From Tsukamurella tyrosinosolvens (lineage in GTDB: Bacteria > Actinomycetota > Actinomycetes > Mycobacteriales > Mycobacteriaceae), in NCBI RefSeq assembly GCF_900104775.1, contig NZ_FNSA01000003.1, forward strand, positions 1,116,001 through 1,180,000: DNA of 64,000 nt, in the 5' to 3' direction. How positions within the stretch are numbered: position 1 is the stretch's first letter; each line of letters begins with the position of its first letter. Shown in pieces: positions 52,181 to 60,587 of the stretch. Below the pieces are notes generated by a model. The model had not been told where the DNA came from. It worked only from the letters and a program-made list of their open reading frames with translations, and did no database searches. The translations under genes were made by a program, and so were the position numbers.

Positions 52181-53176
52181 TCAGGCGCGGTGGCCGCGCA
52201 CCAGCCGGTCACCGTCCGGCGTGCGCCGGTAGAGCACCTCGCGCCCGCTCCGGGCCCGGTCGACGAGACCGTTCTCGTGGAGCACGCGCAGGCTCTGGGA
52301 CGCCGCCGACGGCGTCACCTCGAGCCGCCGCGCCAACTCGCTGACCGCCACCGGTTCGTCCAGGGCGTGCAGCACGTCCGCCTTCGCCCCGCCGATGAGA
52401 CGCCGCAGTGCGCCCGGCGGAACCTCGCGCATCGACTCCATCAGGGTCGCGCTGCCGCGCGCCGGGTAGCCGGCGTGCGGCACTGCAGTCTCCGGGGAGT
52501 GCGCGCTGACGAGGCGGGTGAGGAAGACGCTCGGAATCAGGATGAGCCCACGCCCGGCGGAGGCGTACTCGCCGGATCGCGTGTACGCCAGGTCCAGGCG
52601 CAACCGCCCGTCACGATCCCACGCCAGGTTCGGATTGAGCGAGGCGAACAGCTGCGTCGGCCCGCCGATCGCCAGCTCCCGGCCGCGGAACGTGATGTCC
52701 GACTCCAGGATCCGGTTCACGGACGGCCAGATCGGGGCGATCACCACCCGGTGGTACCGCTCCAGCGCCCCCGCGATGCGCGGCCCCGCCCGCTCGGGGT
52801 CGTCGAGGAGCCGCGCCAGCGCGGGCGACGGATCCCCGCCCTCCCGCAGCTCGTCCAGCTGCGCGTGGATCAGCGCCGGATCGGTGGCCGCGATGGCCGT
52901 CAAGCCCTCGTCGAGCGACGGCCGCGAGTCCCCGAGCGGCGGCATCGGCGTCAGGAAGTCCGGAATCGCGTTCCCCGAGGGTGCCACCAGTGCGCTGACG
53001 AGCCGGTGGTCGTACCGGTCGCGCTGCGCCTGCGCGTTGCTGCGCCAGCGCTGCAGGTGCGCGGAGCTGTCGTGCGTCGTGTTCAGGTGGAACAGGCTCA
53101 GCGACGTCTCGTTCATCGGCGCCAGAACGAAACGCACGTCCGACAGATCGCGGACGTCGAGTACGTAGGTGAGCAT
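52181..53176 (-). CDS. ArsR/SmtB-type regulator with DUF5937 N-terminal domain
   Basis: A 331-residue protein. Residues about 1-235 match the actinobacterial DUF5937 pattern (RFVLAPMNETSLSLFHL near 15, YDHRLVSALVAPSGNAIPDFLTPMP near 56). Residues about 240-331 are a C-terminal ArsR winged helix (GGAKADVLHALDEPVAVSELARRLEVTPSAASQSLRVLHENGLVDRARSGREVLYRRTPDG). There is no metal-binding cysteine pair. A weak palindrome TAAC-AGC-GTTA (53228-53238) lies upstream. It probably senses a small ligand. The target is not evident. Confidence 0.9.
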   Translation of the reverse strand: MLTYVLDVRDLSDVRFVLAPMNETSLSLFHLNTTHDSSAHLQRWRSNAQAQRDRYDHRLVSALVAPSGNAIPDFLTPMPPLGDSRPSLDEGLTAIAATDPALIHAQLDELREGGDPSPALARLLDDPERAGPRIAGALERYHRVVIAPIWPSVNRILESDITFRGRELAIGGPTQLFASLNPNLAWDRDGRLRLDLAYTRSGEYASAGRGLILIPSVFLTRLVSAHSPETAVPHAGYPARGSATLMESMREVPPGALRRLIGGAKADVLHALDEPVAVSELARRLEVTPSAASQSLRVLHENGLVDRARSGREVLYRRTPDGDRLVRGHRA

Positions 53177-53294
53177 GAGACGCCCAGCTTAGGGGCGCAC
53201 CGGGCCCGCCGCCCCCGGTTCACGACTTAACAGCGTTAGTCAAGAAGGTTTCCTGGGGATTCGTGTGCGGCGAGTGCTTGCTACCCGGCGGTAG

Positions 53295-54467
53295 TTACCG
53301 TGTCCGGCTCATCAGCCGTAGGAGCGCGGGCCCGAGGAGCGGTGCCGTCAACGCCCGGATCATCAGATCCTGCACGGCCAGATGCACGCGGCTGGGCGGC
53401 GCGAAGCGCGCCATCCCGGCGCGGGCCCGCCGTTGGTGCTTCGTGACCTCCGGTCGCAGCCCGTCCTCCCATGTGCGGCGAGCGGCCGCGACGTCGCCCG
53501 GGTGATCCGCGAGTGCGCGCCCCAAGCGGTCGGCGCCCGCCAGCGCGAGACCGGCGCCGTGGCCCGCGAACAGGGAGACGCACCACGCCGCATCGCCCAC
53601 CAGCACCACGCGTCCGCGGCTCCACGCGTCCATGACGACCTGGCTCACGGAGTCGAAGTAGGCGCCGTCGGTGCCTGCGGCCCGGAGAGCCGCATCGTGT
53701 ACCCGGCCGGTGAGGTCGCCGAAGTGCGCGGCGACGGCCGTGGCGGGGGAGCCGGCCGGGTCGGCGTCCGCGGTGCGGTAGGTGAAGAACGCCGACGGCG
53801 CGTGGTCGCGCGGCCGGAAGACGGCCGCGGTGCGCCCGACGTCGATGAAGGTGCTCGCGGTCTGTGCGGGCAGGCCTTCCGGAGCCTCGTCCAGCGGGAA
53901 GGCCGCCACCGCGTGCCGCAGGTCGCGGACGTACTCCTGCTCCGGCCCGAAGGCGAGCTCGCGCACCCCGGAGTGCAGGCCGTCGGCGCCGACGAGCAGA
54001 TCGGCGTCGTGGACGCTGCCGTCGCTGAGCGTCACGCGGAGCGGACCGTCGGCGTCGTCGATCGCGGCGACCGTCGTGCCGAACCGGACCTCCACCGCGT
54101 CGTCGATCTCCTCCCACAGCGCGTCCTCGAGGTCGCCGCGGAAGACGGTCAGCGCGCGCGAGCCCAGCGACTGCTCGGCGAGTGCGGCGGGCATGGCGAG
54201 CTTCGTGGAGCCGTCCGCGCGGACCAGGAGCGAGGTGAAGATCCCCTGGTCCCGGGCGCGCAGGGCGGGCACGAGCCCCAGGTCCTCGGCCGCGTCGAAA
54301 CCGGGGCCGAGGAGATTCACCAGGTAGCCGTCGGTTCGACGGGCCGGTGCACGCTCCGCGACGAGGACGCGGTGCCCGTCGCGATGCAGCCGGAGCGCGG
54401 TCGCGAGGCCGGCGATCCCGGCGCCGGCGATGACGACCCGCAGGGCGTGGTCGGTGGGTCCCGGCAT
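53295..54467 (-). CDS. FAD-dependent aromatic monooxygenase-like protein
   Basis: A 390-residue group A flavoprotein monooxygenase. VVIAGAGIAGLATALRLHRDGHRVLVAERAP (about 11-41) is the FAD dinucleotide fold. DLLVGADGLHSGVRELAFG near 150 is the DG motif, and VVLVGDAAWCVSLFAGHGAGLALAGADRLGRAL near 285-317 the GD motif. It resembles TetX/PgaE-like and salicylate-hydroxylase-like enzymes. AGGAGG lies seven bases before the ATG. It is divergent from a TetR gene with two TGAGCG-type boxes between, so it is probably inducible by its substrate. Confidence 0.93.
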   Translation of the reverse strand: MPGPTDHALRVVIAGAGIAGLATALRLHRDGHRVLVAERAPARRTDGYLVNLLGPGFDAAEDLGLVPALRARDQGIFTSLLVRADGSTKLAMPAALAEQSLGSRALTVFRGDLEDALWEEIDDAVEVRFGTTVAAIDDADGPLRVTLSDGSVHDADLLVGADGLHSGVRELAFGPEQEYVRDLRHAVAAFPLDEAPEGLPAQTASTFIDVGRTAAVFRPRDHAPSAFFTYRTADADPAGSPATAVAAHFGDLTGRVHDAALRAAGTDGAYFDSVSQVVMDAWSRGRVVLVGDAAWCVSLFAGHGAGLALAGADRLGRALADHPGDVAAARRTWEDGLRPEVTKHQRRARAGMARFAPPSRVHLAVQDLMIRALTAPLLGPALLRLMSRTR

Positions 54468-54482
54468 GCTGTCCTCCTGGTT

Positions 54483-54521
54483 TGAGCGTCCGTTCATACC
54501 GAGTATGAGCGAATGTTCATA
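54483..54521. promoter_or_regulatory. TetR boxes TGAGCG-NNN-GTTCATA and palindrome
   Basis: TGAGCGTCCGTTCATA (54483-54498) recurs as TGAGCGAATGTTCATA (54506-54521), 23 bp apart with 13 of 16 identical. Across them runs the palindrome TCATAC-CGA-GTATGA (54494-54508). They separate the divergent monooxygenase and TetR genes. Confidence 0.7.
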
Positions 54522-54561
54522 GTTGGCGCAAGGCGCCGCGCCGAGCTCGTAGAATCGACGC

Positions 54562-55152
54562 ATGCCCAGGGGAGTCGCGATCGACGGCGCGCGGCAGCGC
54601 CTGTTCACGGCCGCCGAGGCGGTGATCCTCCGTGAGGGAGTGGACGGCCTGAAGGGGCGCGCGGTCACCACGCAGGCGGGGGTCGCGACGGGGCTGCTGC
54701 ACGCGCACTTCGGCGACTTCGACGGCTTCCTCGCCGCCTACGCGGTGGACCGCAGTTTCCTGCTCGGTGCGGAGGCGGGGAACGCGGCCCCGTCGGAACC
54801 GGGTTCGGCAACGACGGTGGCGGAGGCGCTCTGCGCGCAACTCGAGGCGCTGTCGCAACCCGCGGCCACCGCTTTCGCGCGACTGCTGGCCGCGCGGCCG
54901 GGGCTCCGGAACCGTGCGGCCGAGGTGCTGGGCGACGCCGCGGCCGGCTTCGAGGGCGTCACGGCCGCGATCGCCGACGGGCTCGCCGCCGAGGAGCGTG
55001 CGGGCCGGCTGCGACCCGACGTGCGGGCCGAGGACCTCGCCTACGTGGTGGTCGCCGTCGCACTGCGCGCCTGGTGCGCCGGCGATCCGGACGAGCGATG
55101 GCGGTCCGCGGTGCGCGCGCTCGTGTCGGCATCGCTCGCGGAGGCTGACTGA
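54562..55152 (+). CDS. TetR family transcriptional regulator
   Basis: A 196-residue regulator. HTH: ARQRLFTAAEAVILREGVDGLKGRAVTTQAGVATGLLHAHFGDFDGFLAAY (about 10-60). The C-terminal domain is Ala-rich and helical (ALEAL...FARLLAARPGLRNRAAEVL). TAGAAT lies six bases before the ATG with no ribosome site (leaderless). It is divergent from the FAD monooxygenase and probably represses it through the boxes at 54483-54521. It ends before a strong bidirectional hairpin at 55157. Confidence 0.92.
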   Translation: MPRGVAIDGARQRLFTAAEAVILREGVDGLKGRAVTTQAGVATGLLHAHFGDFDGFLAAYAVDRSFLLGAEAGNAAPSEPGSATTVAEALCAQLEALSQPAATAFARLLAARPGLRNRAAEVLGDAAAGFEGVTAAIADGLAAEERAGRLRPDVRAEDLAYVVVAVALRAWCAGDPDERWRSAVRALVSASLAEAD

Positions 55153-55156
55153 GACG

Positions 55157-55194
55157 GCCGCGGCGGCGACCCGGGTCCGGATCGCCGCCGCGGC
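55157..55194. terminator. 13-bp bidirectional terminator hairpin
   Basis: GCCGCGGCGGCGA (55157-55169) and TCGCCGCCGCGGC (55182-55194) form a perfect 13-bp stem with a 12-base loop. It lies exactly between the convergent TetR and acyl-CoA synthetase genes and would stop transcription in both directions. There is no U-run, as expected for this G+C content. Confidence 0.8.
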
Positions 55195-55209
55195 GCGAGT
55201 GCGGGCAGG

Positions 55210-56877
55210 TCAGGACTCGCGGAACTCCGCGGACGTCAGGCCCTGCTCCTCGGCCTTGCGCAGTTCGACACGGCGGATCTTGCCGCTGATCGTCTTCGGC
55301 AGCTCGGCGAACGCGATGCGGCGCACGCGCTTGTACGGCGCGAGGTGCTCGCGGCTGTAGTCGAAGATCGACTGCGCGGTGGTCTCGTCGGGTGCGTGGC
55401 CGTCGGCGAGCACGATGTACGCCTTCGGCACCGCCAGGCGCAGCTCGTCCGGCGCCGGGACGACGGCGGCCTCGGCCACCGCATCGTGCTCCAGCAGAAC
55501 CGATTCCAGCTCGAACGGGCTGATCTTGTAGTCGCTCGACTTGAAGACGTCGTCGGTGCGGCCCACGTAGGTCAGGTAGCCGTCCGCGTCCTTCGAGGCC
55601 ACGTCGCCGGTGTGGTACACGCCGCCCTCCATGACCTTCGCGGTCTTCTCGGCGTCGCCGTGGTAGCCGACCATGAGGCCCAGTGGCCGCGGGTCGAGGC
55701 GCAGGCAGATCTCGCCCTCGTCCACGCCCTGCTCGCCGGTGGCCGGGTCGACCAGCACCACGTCGTAGCCGGGGCACGGGCGCCCCATCGACCCGTCCTT
55801 GAGCGGCTGGCCCGGCGTGTTCGCCACCTGCACCGTGGTCTCCGTCTGGCCGAAGCCGTCGCGGATCGTCACGCCCCAGGCGTTCCGCACCCGGGTGATC
55901 ACCTCGGGATTGAGCGGCTCGCCGGCGCCCACGACGACGCGGGGCGGCGTGGCCAGCGCGCTGAGATCGGCCTGGATCAGCATGCGCCACACCGTCGGCG
56001 GCGCGCAGAAGCTGGTGACGCCGGCCCGCTCCATCTGCTTCATCAGCGCGGCCGCGTCGAACCGGTTGTAGTTGTAGATGAAGACGCAGGCCTGCGCGAT
56101 CCACGGCGTGAAGACGTTGCTCCACGCGTGTTTCGCCCAGCCGGGCGAGCTCACGTTGAGGTGCACGTCGCCGGGGCGCAGGCCGATCCAGTACATCGTC
56201 GACAGGTGGCCGACGGGGTAGCTCGCATGCGTGTGCTCGACCAGCTTCGGCGCGCTCGTGGTGCCCGAGGTGAAGTACAGGAGCAGGGTGTCGTCGGCGT
56301 GCGTGACGTACGAGGGGGTGAAGTCCGACGGTGCCGTGTACGCCGCGGCGAACGACTCCCAGCCCGGCACGGGATCGCCGATGGCGATGCGGGTGACCTG
56401 GGCGTCCGCGGGGACGCGCTCGGCGAGCTCGCTGCGCACGATGACGTGCTTCGCTCCGCCGCGGGCGATGCGGTCGGCGATGTCGGCCTCGGCGAGCAGG
56501 GTGGTCGCGGGGATGACCACGGCGCCGAGCTTGATCGCGGCGAGCATCACGTCCCAGAGCTCGACCTGGTTGCTGAGCATGAGCAGGATCCGGTCGCCCG
56601 GGTTCACGCCGCGCTCGCGCAGCCAGTTCGCGACGCGGTTGCTGCGCGCGCTCATGTCCGCGTAGCTGAACTTCGATTCGGAGCCGTCCTCCTCGACGAT
56701 CCACAGGGCGGGTGCGTCGTTGTTCTCGGCGACCCGGTCGAACCAGTCGAGCGCGAAGTTCCACTCGTCGAGCTGCGGCCAACTGAAGCGCTCCCGCGCC
56801 GCGTCGTAGTCGTCGGCGAGCTCGACCAGCAGGTCGCGCGCGGCAAGGAAGTCTCGATACCCCTGTGTGCTAGCCAC
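55210..56877 (-). CDS. Acyl-CoA synthetase (AMP-binding, acetyl/propionyl/medium-chain type)
   Basis: A 555-residue ANL-family ligase. TLLLYFTSGTTSAPKLVEHTH (about 200-220) is the P-loop, RDGFGQTETTVQ near 343 the A5 motif, and YHTGDVASKDADGYLTYVGRTDDVFKSSDYKISPFELES near 430-468 the A7/A8 hinge; KTISGKIRRVELR near 530 has the C-terminal catalytic Lys. It activates a carboxylic acid with ATP and CoA. The GTG at 56877 has GGAGG eight bases upstream. It is divergent from mmsA and probably co-regulated by the palindrome at 56898, hinting at an isobutyrate- or propionate-like substrate. Confidence 0.92.
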   Translation of the reverse strand: MASTQGYRDFLAARDLLVELADDYDAARERFSWPQLDEWNFALDWFDRVAENNDAPALWIVEEDGSESKFSYADMSARSNRVANWLRERGVNPGDRILLMLSNQVELWDVMLAAIKLGAVVIPATTLLAEADIADRIARGGAKHVIVRSELAERVPADAQVTRIAIGDPVPGWESFAAAYTAPSDFTPSYVTHADDTLLLYFTSGTTSAPKLVEHTHASYPVGHLSTMYWIGLRPGDVHLNVSSPGWAKHAWSNVFTPWIAQACVFIYNYNRFDAAALMKQMERAGVTSFCAPPTVWRMLIQADLSALATPPRVVVGAGEPLNPEVITRVRNAWGVTIRDGFGQTETTVQVANTPGQPLKDGSMGRPCPGYDVVLVDPATGEQGVDEGEICLRLDPRPLGLMVGYHGDAEKTAKVMEGGVYHTGDVASKDADGYLTYVGRTDDVFKSSDYKISPFELESVLLEHDAVAEAAVVPAPDELRLAVPKAYIVLADGHAPDETTAQSIFDYSREHLAPYKRVRRIAFAELPKTISGKIRRVELRKAEEQGLTSAEFRES

Positions 56878-56892
56878 TTTCAGATCCTCCGG

Positions 56893-56921
56893 TTGATTAC
56901 TTGGATATCCAAGTATATAGT
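56893..56921 (+). promoter_or_regulatory. mmsA promoter with an 18-bp perfect palindrome in the spacer
   Basis: TTGATT (56893-56898), 17 bases, then TATAGT (56916-56921) is a good promoter for mmsA. The palindrome TACTTGGATATCCAAGTA (56898-56915) occupies the whole spacer. Such uninterrupted palindromes are typical MarR-family operators; the MarR gene at the end of this operon (60588) is the obvious candidate. It also lies just upstream of the divergent acyl-CoA synthetase start. Confidence 0.8.
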
Positions 56922-56983
56922 GATGGGCAACACATCGCGCAAGGGCTTCGCGATGGACCTCGATCGAGAGAGAAGGACACACC

Positions 56984-58507
56984 ATGGCTGACGTGCGCAC
57001 CATCCCGCATTTCATCGACGGTCGTCGCGTGGAGGGCACGGGCCGCACCGCCGACGTCTTCGACCCGAGCACCGGTCAGGTGCAGGCCACCGTCCCGCTG
57101 GCGAGCACCGCCGAGGTCGACGACGTGGTCGCGCGGGCGAAGAAGGCTCAGGTCGAGTGGGCGGCCTTCAACCCGCAGCGCCGCGCCCGCGTCTTCATGA
57201 AGTTCATCGACCTGGTCCACCAGAACGTCGACGAGCTCGCCTCGCTGCTCTCCAGTGAGCACGGCAAGACCGTCGCCGACGCCAAGGGCGACATCCAGCG
57301 CGGCATCGAGGTCATCGAGTTCTCGATCGGCATCCCGCACCTGCTCAAGGGCGAGTACACCGAGGGCGCCGGCACCGGCATCGACGTCTACTCGATGCGG
57401 CAGCCGCTCGGCGTCGTCGCCGGCATCACGCCCTTCAACTTCCCGGCCATGATCCCGCTGTGGAAGGCCGGCCCCGCCCTGGCCTGCGGCAACGCCTTCA
57501 TCCTCAAGCCCTCCGAGCGTGACCCCTCCGTGCCGGTGCGTCTGGCCGAGCTGTTCATCGAGGCCGGCCTGCCCGAGGGCGTCTTCCAGGTCGTCCACGG
57601 CGACAAGGAGTCGGTCGACGCGCTGCTGAACAACCCGGACGTCAAGGCCGTCGGCTTCGTCGGCAGTTCGGACATCGCGCAGTACATCTACGAGACCTGT
57701 GCCAAGAACGGCAAGCGCAGCCAGGCCTTCGGCGGCGCCAAGAACCACATGGTGATCCTCCCCGACGCCGACCTGGACCAGGCCGTGGACGCCCTCATCG
57801 GCGCCGGCTACGGCTCCGCCGGCGAGCGCTGCATGGCGATCTCCGTCGCGGTGCCGGTCGGCGAGGTGACCGCGAACCGCCTGCGGGAGCGCCTCGTCGA
57901 GCGGGTGCAGCAGCTGCGCGTCGGCCACAGCCACGACCCCAAGGCCGACTACGGGCCGCTCATCACTCCCGCCGCCGTCGAACGCACCAAGAGCTACATC
58001 CAGCAGGGCGTGGACGCCGGCGCCGACCTCGTGGTCGACGGCCGCGAGCGCACCAGCGACGAGCTGACCTTCGGCGACGCCGACCTCTCCGGCGGCAACT
58101 ACCTCGGCCCGACCCTGTTCGACCACGTCACCAAGGACATGTCGATCTACACGGACGAGATCTTCGGCCCCGTTCTCTGCATCGTTCGCGCGAACACCTA
58201 CGAGGAGGCCCTCGCGCTGCCCACCGAGCACGAGTACGGCAACGGCGTGGCCATCTTCACGCGCGACGGCGACGCCGCCCGCGACTTCGTCGCCCGCGTC
58301 GAGGTCGGCATGGTCGGCGTCAACGTGCCGATCCCGGTTCCCGTGGCGTACCACACCTTCGGCGGCTGGAAGCGGTCCGGCTTCGGCGACCTGAATCAGC
58401 ACGGCCCGCACTCGATCCTGTTCTACACCAAGACCAAGACGGTGACCTCGCGCTGGCCCTCGGGCATCAAGGACGGCGCGGAGTTCTCCATCCCCACGAT
58501 GCACTAG
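56984..58507 (+). CDS. mmsA: CoA-acylating methylmalonate-semialdehyde dehydrogenase
   Basis: A 507-residue ALDH-superfamily enzyme converting methylmalonate semialdehyde to propionyl-CoA in valine catabolism. IPHFIDGRRVEGTGRTADVFDPSTGQVQATVPLAS opens it, PLGVVAGITPFNFPAMIPLWKAGPALACGNAFILKPSERDPS (about 140-185) is the NAD site, and GSAGERCMAIS contains catalytic Cys283. GRVNVPIPVPVAYH-like residues near 440 (VNVPIPVPVAYHTFGGWK) are the MMSDH signature. First gene of the mmsA-acyl-CoA dehydrogenase-mmsB-marR operon. Homologous to the mycobacterial mmsA-fadE9-mmsB cluster. Confidence 0.96.
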   Translation: MADVRTIPHFIDGRRVEGTGRTADVFDPSTGQVQATVPLASTAEVDDVVARAKKAQVEWAAFNPQRRARVFMKFIDLVHQNVDELASLLSSEHGKTVADAKGDIQRGIEVIEFSIGIPHLLKGEYTEGAGTGIDVYSMRQPLGVVAGITPFNFPAMIPLWKAGPALACGNAFILKPSERDPSVPVRLAELFIEAGLPEGVFQVVHGDKESVDALLNNPDVKAVGFVGSSDIAQYIYETCAKNGKRSQAFGGAKNHMVILPDADLDQAVDALIGAGYGSAGERCMAISVAVPVGEVTANRLRERLVERVQQLRVGHSHDPKADYGPLITPAAVERTKSYIQQGVDAGADLVVDGRERTSDELTFGDADLSGGNYLGPTLFDHVTKDMSIYTDEIFGPVLCIVRANTYEEALALPTEHEYGNGVAIFTRDGDAARDFVARVEVGMVGVNVPIPVPVAYHTFGGWKRSGFGDLNQHGPHSILFYTKTKTVTSRWPSGIKDGAEFSIPTMH

Positions 58508-58515
58508 GAGCGCAC

Positions 58516-59679
58516 GTGCCCTACCCGAACCTGACGGGGGACGACCTCGCCATCGTCGAGATGGCGCGCGACTTCTCCCGCAAGCGCCTCGCGCCCTACG
58601 CACTCGAATGGGACGCCACCAAGCACTTCCCCGTGGCGGAGATGAAGGAGGCGGGCAGCCTCGGCATGGCCGCCATCTACACCCGCGAGGACGTGGGTGG
58701 GTCCGGCCTGCGCCGGCTCGACGGCGTCCGCATCTTCGAGGAGCTCGCCAAGGGCGACCCCGTGACCGCGGCGTTCATCTCGATCCACAACATGTGCACC
58801 TGGATGGTGGACACGTACGGTTCGGAGGAGCAGCGGCAGGAGTGGATCCCCAAGCTCGCGCCGATGGACGTCATGGCCAGCTACTGCCTCACCGAGCCGG
58901 GCGCCGGCTCGGACGCCGCCTCGCTGACCACGCGGGCCGAGCGCGACGGTGACGACTTCGTCCTCAACGGCACGAAGCAGTTCATCTCCGGCGGCGGCGC
59001 CTCCGACCTGTACGTCGTCATGGCCCGCAGCGAGGGCGAGGGCGCGCGCGGCATCTCGACCTTCCTGGTGGACAAGGGGACCGAGGGCCTGTCCTTCGGG
59101 CCGCCCGAGGTCAAGATGGGCTGGCACAGCCAGCCCACCACGCAGGTGATCTTCGAGAACGTGCGGATCCCGGCGTCGCGCATGCTGGGCGGGACCGACG
59201 GTGCCGGCAAGGGCTTCGGCATCGCCATGAACGGTCTCAACGGCGGCCGGCTCAACATCGCCGCCTGCTCCCTCGGTGGTGCGCAGGCCGCGTACGACCT
59301 CGCGCTGCGGTACATGACGGAGCGCGAGACGTTCGGCCGCAAGCTGATCGACGAGCCGACCATCCGGTTCGCGCTCGCCGACATGGCCACCTCGCTCGAG
59401 GCCTCCCGGCTGATCCTGTGGCGCGCGGCCACCGCGCTCGACGAGAACGACCCCGACAAGGTAGAGCTCTGCGCCATGGCGAAGAAGTTCGTCACGGAGA
59501 CCTGCTTCCAGGTCGCCGACCAGGCGCTGCAGCTGCACGGCGGCTACGGCTACCTGCACGAGACGGGCGTCGAGAAGATCGTCCGCGACCTGCGGGTGAA
59601 CCGGATCCTCGAGGGCACCAACGAGATCATGCGGATGGTGATCGGCCGCGCCGAGGCCGCTCGCATCCAGGGCAAGTAG
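58516..59679 (+). CDS. Acyl-CoA dehydrogenase (isobutyryl-CoA dehydrogenase type)
   Basis: A 387-residue FAD enzyme. CLTEPGAGSDAASLTTRAERDGDDFVLNGTKQFISGG (about 123-160) and RETFGRKLIDEPTIRFALADMAT near 275-297 are family blocks. LHGGYGYLHETGVEKIVRDLRVNRILEGTNEIMRMVIG near 338-375 contains the catalytic Glu366. Its place between mmsA and mmsB and its likeness to mycobacterial FadE9 make isobutyryl-CoA the probable substrate. The GTG start has AGGAG seven bases upstream and follows mmsA by 8 bp. Confidence 0.94.
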   Translation: MPYPNLTGDDLAIVEMARDFSRKRLAPYALEWDATKHFPVAEMKEAGSLGMAAIYTREDVGGSGLRRLDGVRIFEELAKGDPVTAAFISIHNMCTWMVDTYGSEEQRQEWIPKLAPMDVMASYCLTEPGAGSDAASLTTRAERDGDDFVLNGTKQFISGGGASDLYVVMARSEGEGARGISTFLVDKGTEGLSFGPPEVKMGWHSQPTTQVIFENVRIPASRMLGGTDGAGKGFGIAMNGLNGGRLNIAACSLGGAQAAYDLALRYMTERETFGRKLIDEPTIRFALADMATSLEASRLILWRAATALDENDPDKVELCAMAKKFVTETCFQVADQALQLHGGYGYLHETGVEKIVRDLRVNRILEGTNEIMRMVIGRAEAARIQGK

Positions 59680-59690
59680 GAGGAACCTTC

Positions 59691-60560
59691 ATGAGCACGA
59701 TCGCATTCCTCGGCCTCGGCCACATGGGCGGCCCGATGGCGAAGAACCTCGTCGCGGCCGGCCACACCGTGCGCGGCTTCGACCTCGTCCCCGCGGCGCA
59801 GGACGCGGCCCGCGCGGCCGGCGTCACCGTGATCGATACCGCCGAGGAGGCCGTGACCGGCGCCGACGCCGTGGTCACCATGCTGCCCAACGGGGGCATC
59901 GTGAAGGCCGTGTACGAGTCGGTCCTCCCGCACGCCGCGCCGGGCACGCTCTTCATCGACAGCTCCACCATCTCGGTCGACGACGCCCGCGCGGTGCACG
60001 CGCTCGCCGAGGCCGCCGGGATGCAGCAGGTGGACGCCCCCGTCTCGGGCGGCGTCAAGGGCGCCGACGCCGGCACGCTCGCCTTCATGGTGGGTGGCGA
60101 CGACGCCGCCTTCGCCGCGGCTCGGCCCGTGCTGGATCCGATGGCGGGCAAGGTGATCCACTGCGGCGGCACCGGCAACGGGCAGGCCGCCAAGGTGTGC
60201 AACAACATGATCCTCGCGGTGCAGCAGATCGTCGTGGGCGAGGCCTTCGTCCTCGCCGAGAAGCTGGGCCTGGCCGATCAGGCGCTGTACGACGTGGTCA
60301 CCGGAGCGACCGGCAACTGCTGGTCGCTGCACACCAACTGCCCCGTGCCGGGGCCGGTGGCGGGGGCACCGTCGGGCAACGAGTTCAAGCCCGGCTTCGC
60401 GACGGCCCTGATGAACAAGGATCTGGGCCTGGCCATGGACGCCGTGGCGTCCACCGGTTCGAGCGCGCCGCTCGGCACGCACGCCGCGGAGCTGTACTCT
60501 GCGTTCGCGCAGGACAACGGCGGCCTGGACTTCAGTGCGATCATTCAGACGCTGAGGTAG
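59691..60560 (+). CDS. mmsB: 3-hydroxyisobutyrate dehydrogenase
   Basis: A 289-residue beta-hydroxyacid dehydrogenase oxidising 3-hydroxyisobutyrate to methylmalonate semialdehyde, the substrate of MmsA. IAFLGLGHMGGPMAKNLVAAGHTVRGFD is the NAD fold (about 4-31), DAPVSGGVKGADAGTLAFMVGG near 116 the substrate block, and GNGQAAKVCNNMILAVQ near 162 contains the catalytic Lys. GFATALMNKDLGLAMDAV near 235 is also typical. AGGAGG precedes the ATG. The order with the neighbouring genes completes the lower valine pathway. Confidence 0.96.
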   Translation: MSTIAFLGLGHMGGPMAKNLVAAGHTVRGFDLVPAAQDAARAAGVTVIDTAEEAVTGADAVVTMLPNGGIVKAVYESVLPHAAPGTLFIDSSTISVDDARAVHALAEAAGMQQVDAPVSGGVKGADAGTLAFMVGGDDAAFAAARPVLDPMAGKVIHCGGTGNGQAAKVCNNMILAVQQIVVGEAFVLAEKLGLADQALYDVVTGATGNCWSLHTNCPVPGPVAGAPSGNEFKPGFATALMNKDLGLAMDAVASTGSSAPLGTHAAELYSAFAQDNGGLDFSAIIQTLR

Positions 60561-60587
60561 CGATTCACGACGAGGAAGGCGGGCGCG

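Noticed and set aside
53228-53238. TAAC-AGC-GTTA as a firm ArsR operator
   Set aside because: The arms are only four bases and the flanks do not extend the symmetry; mentioned only as weak.
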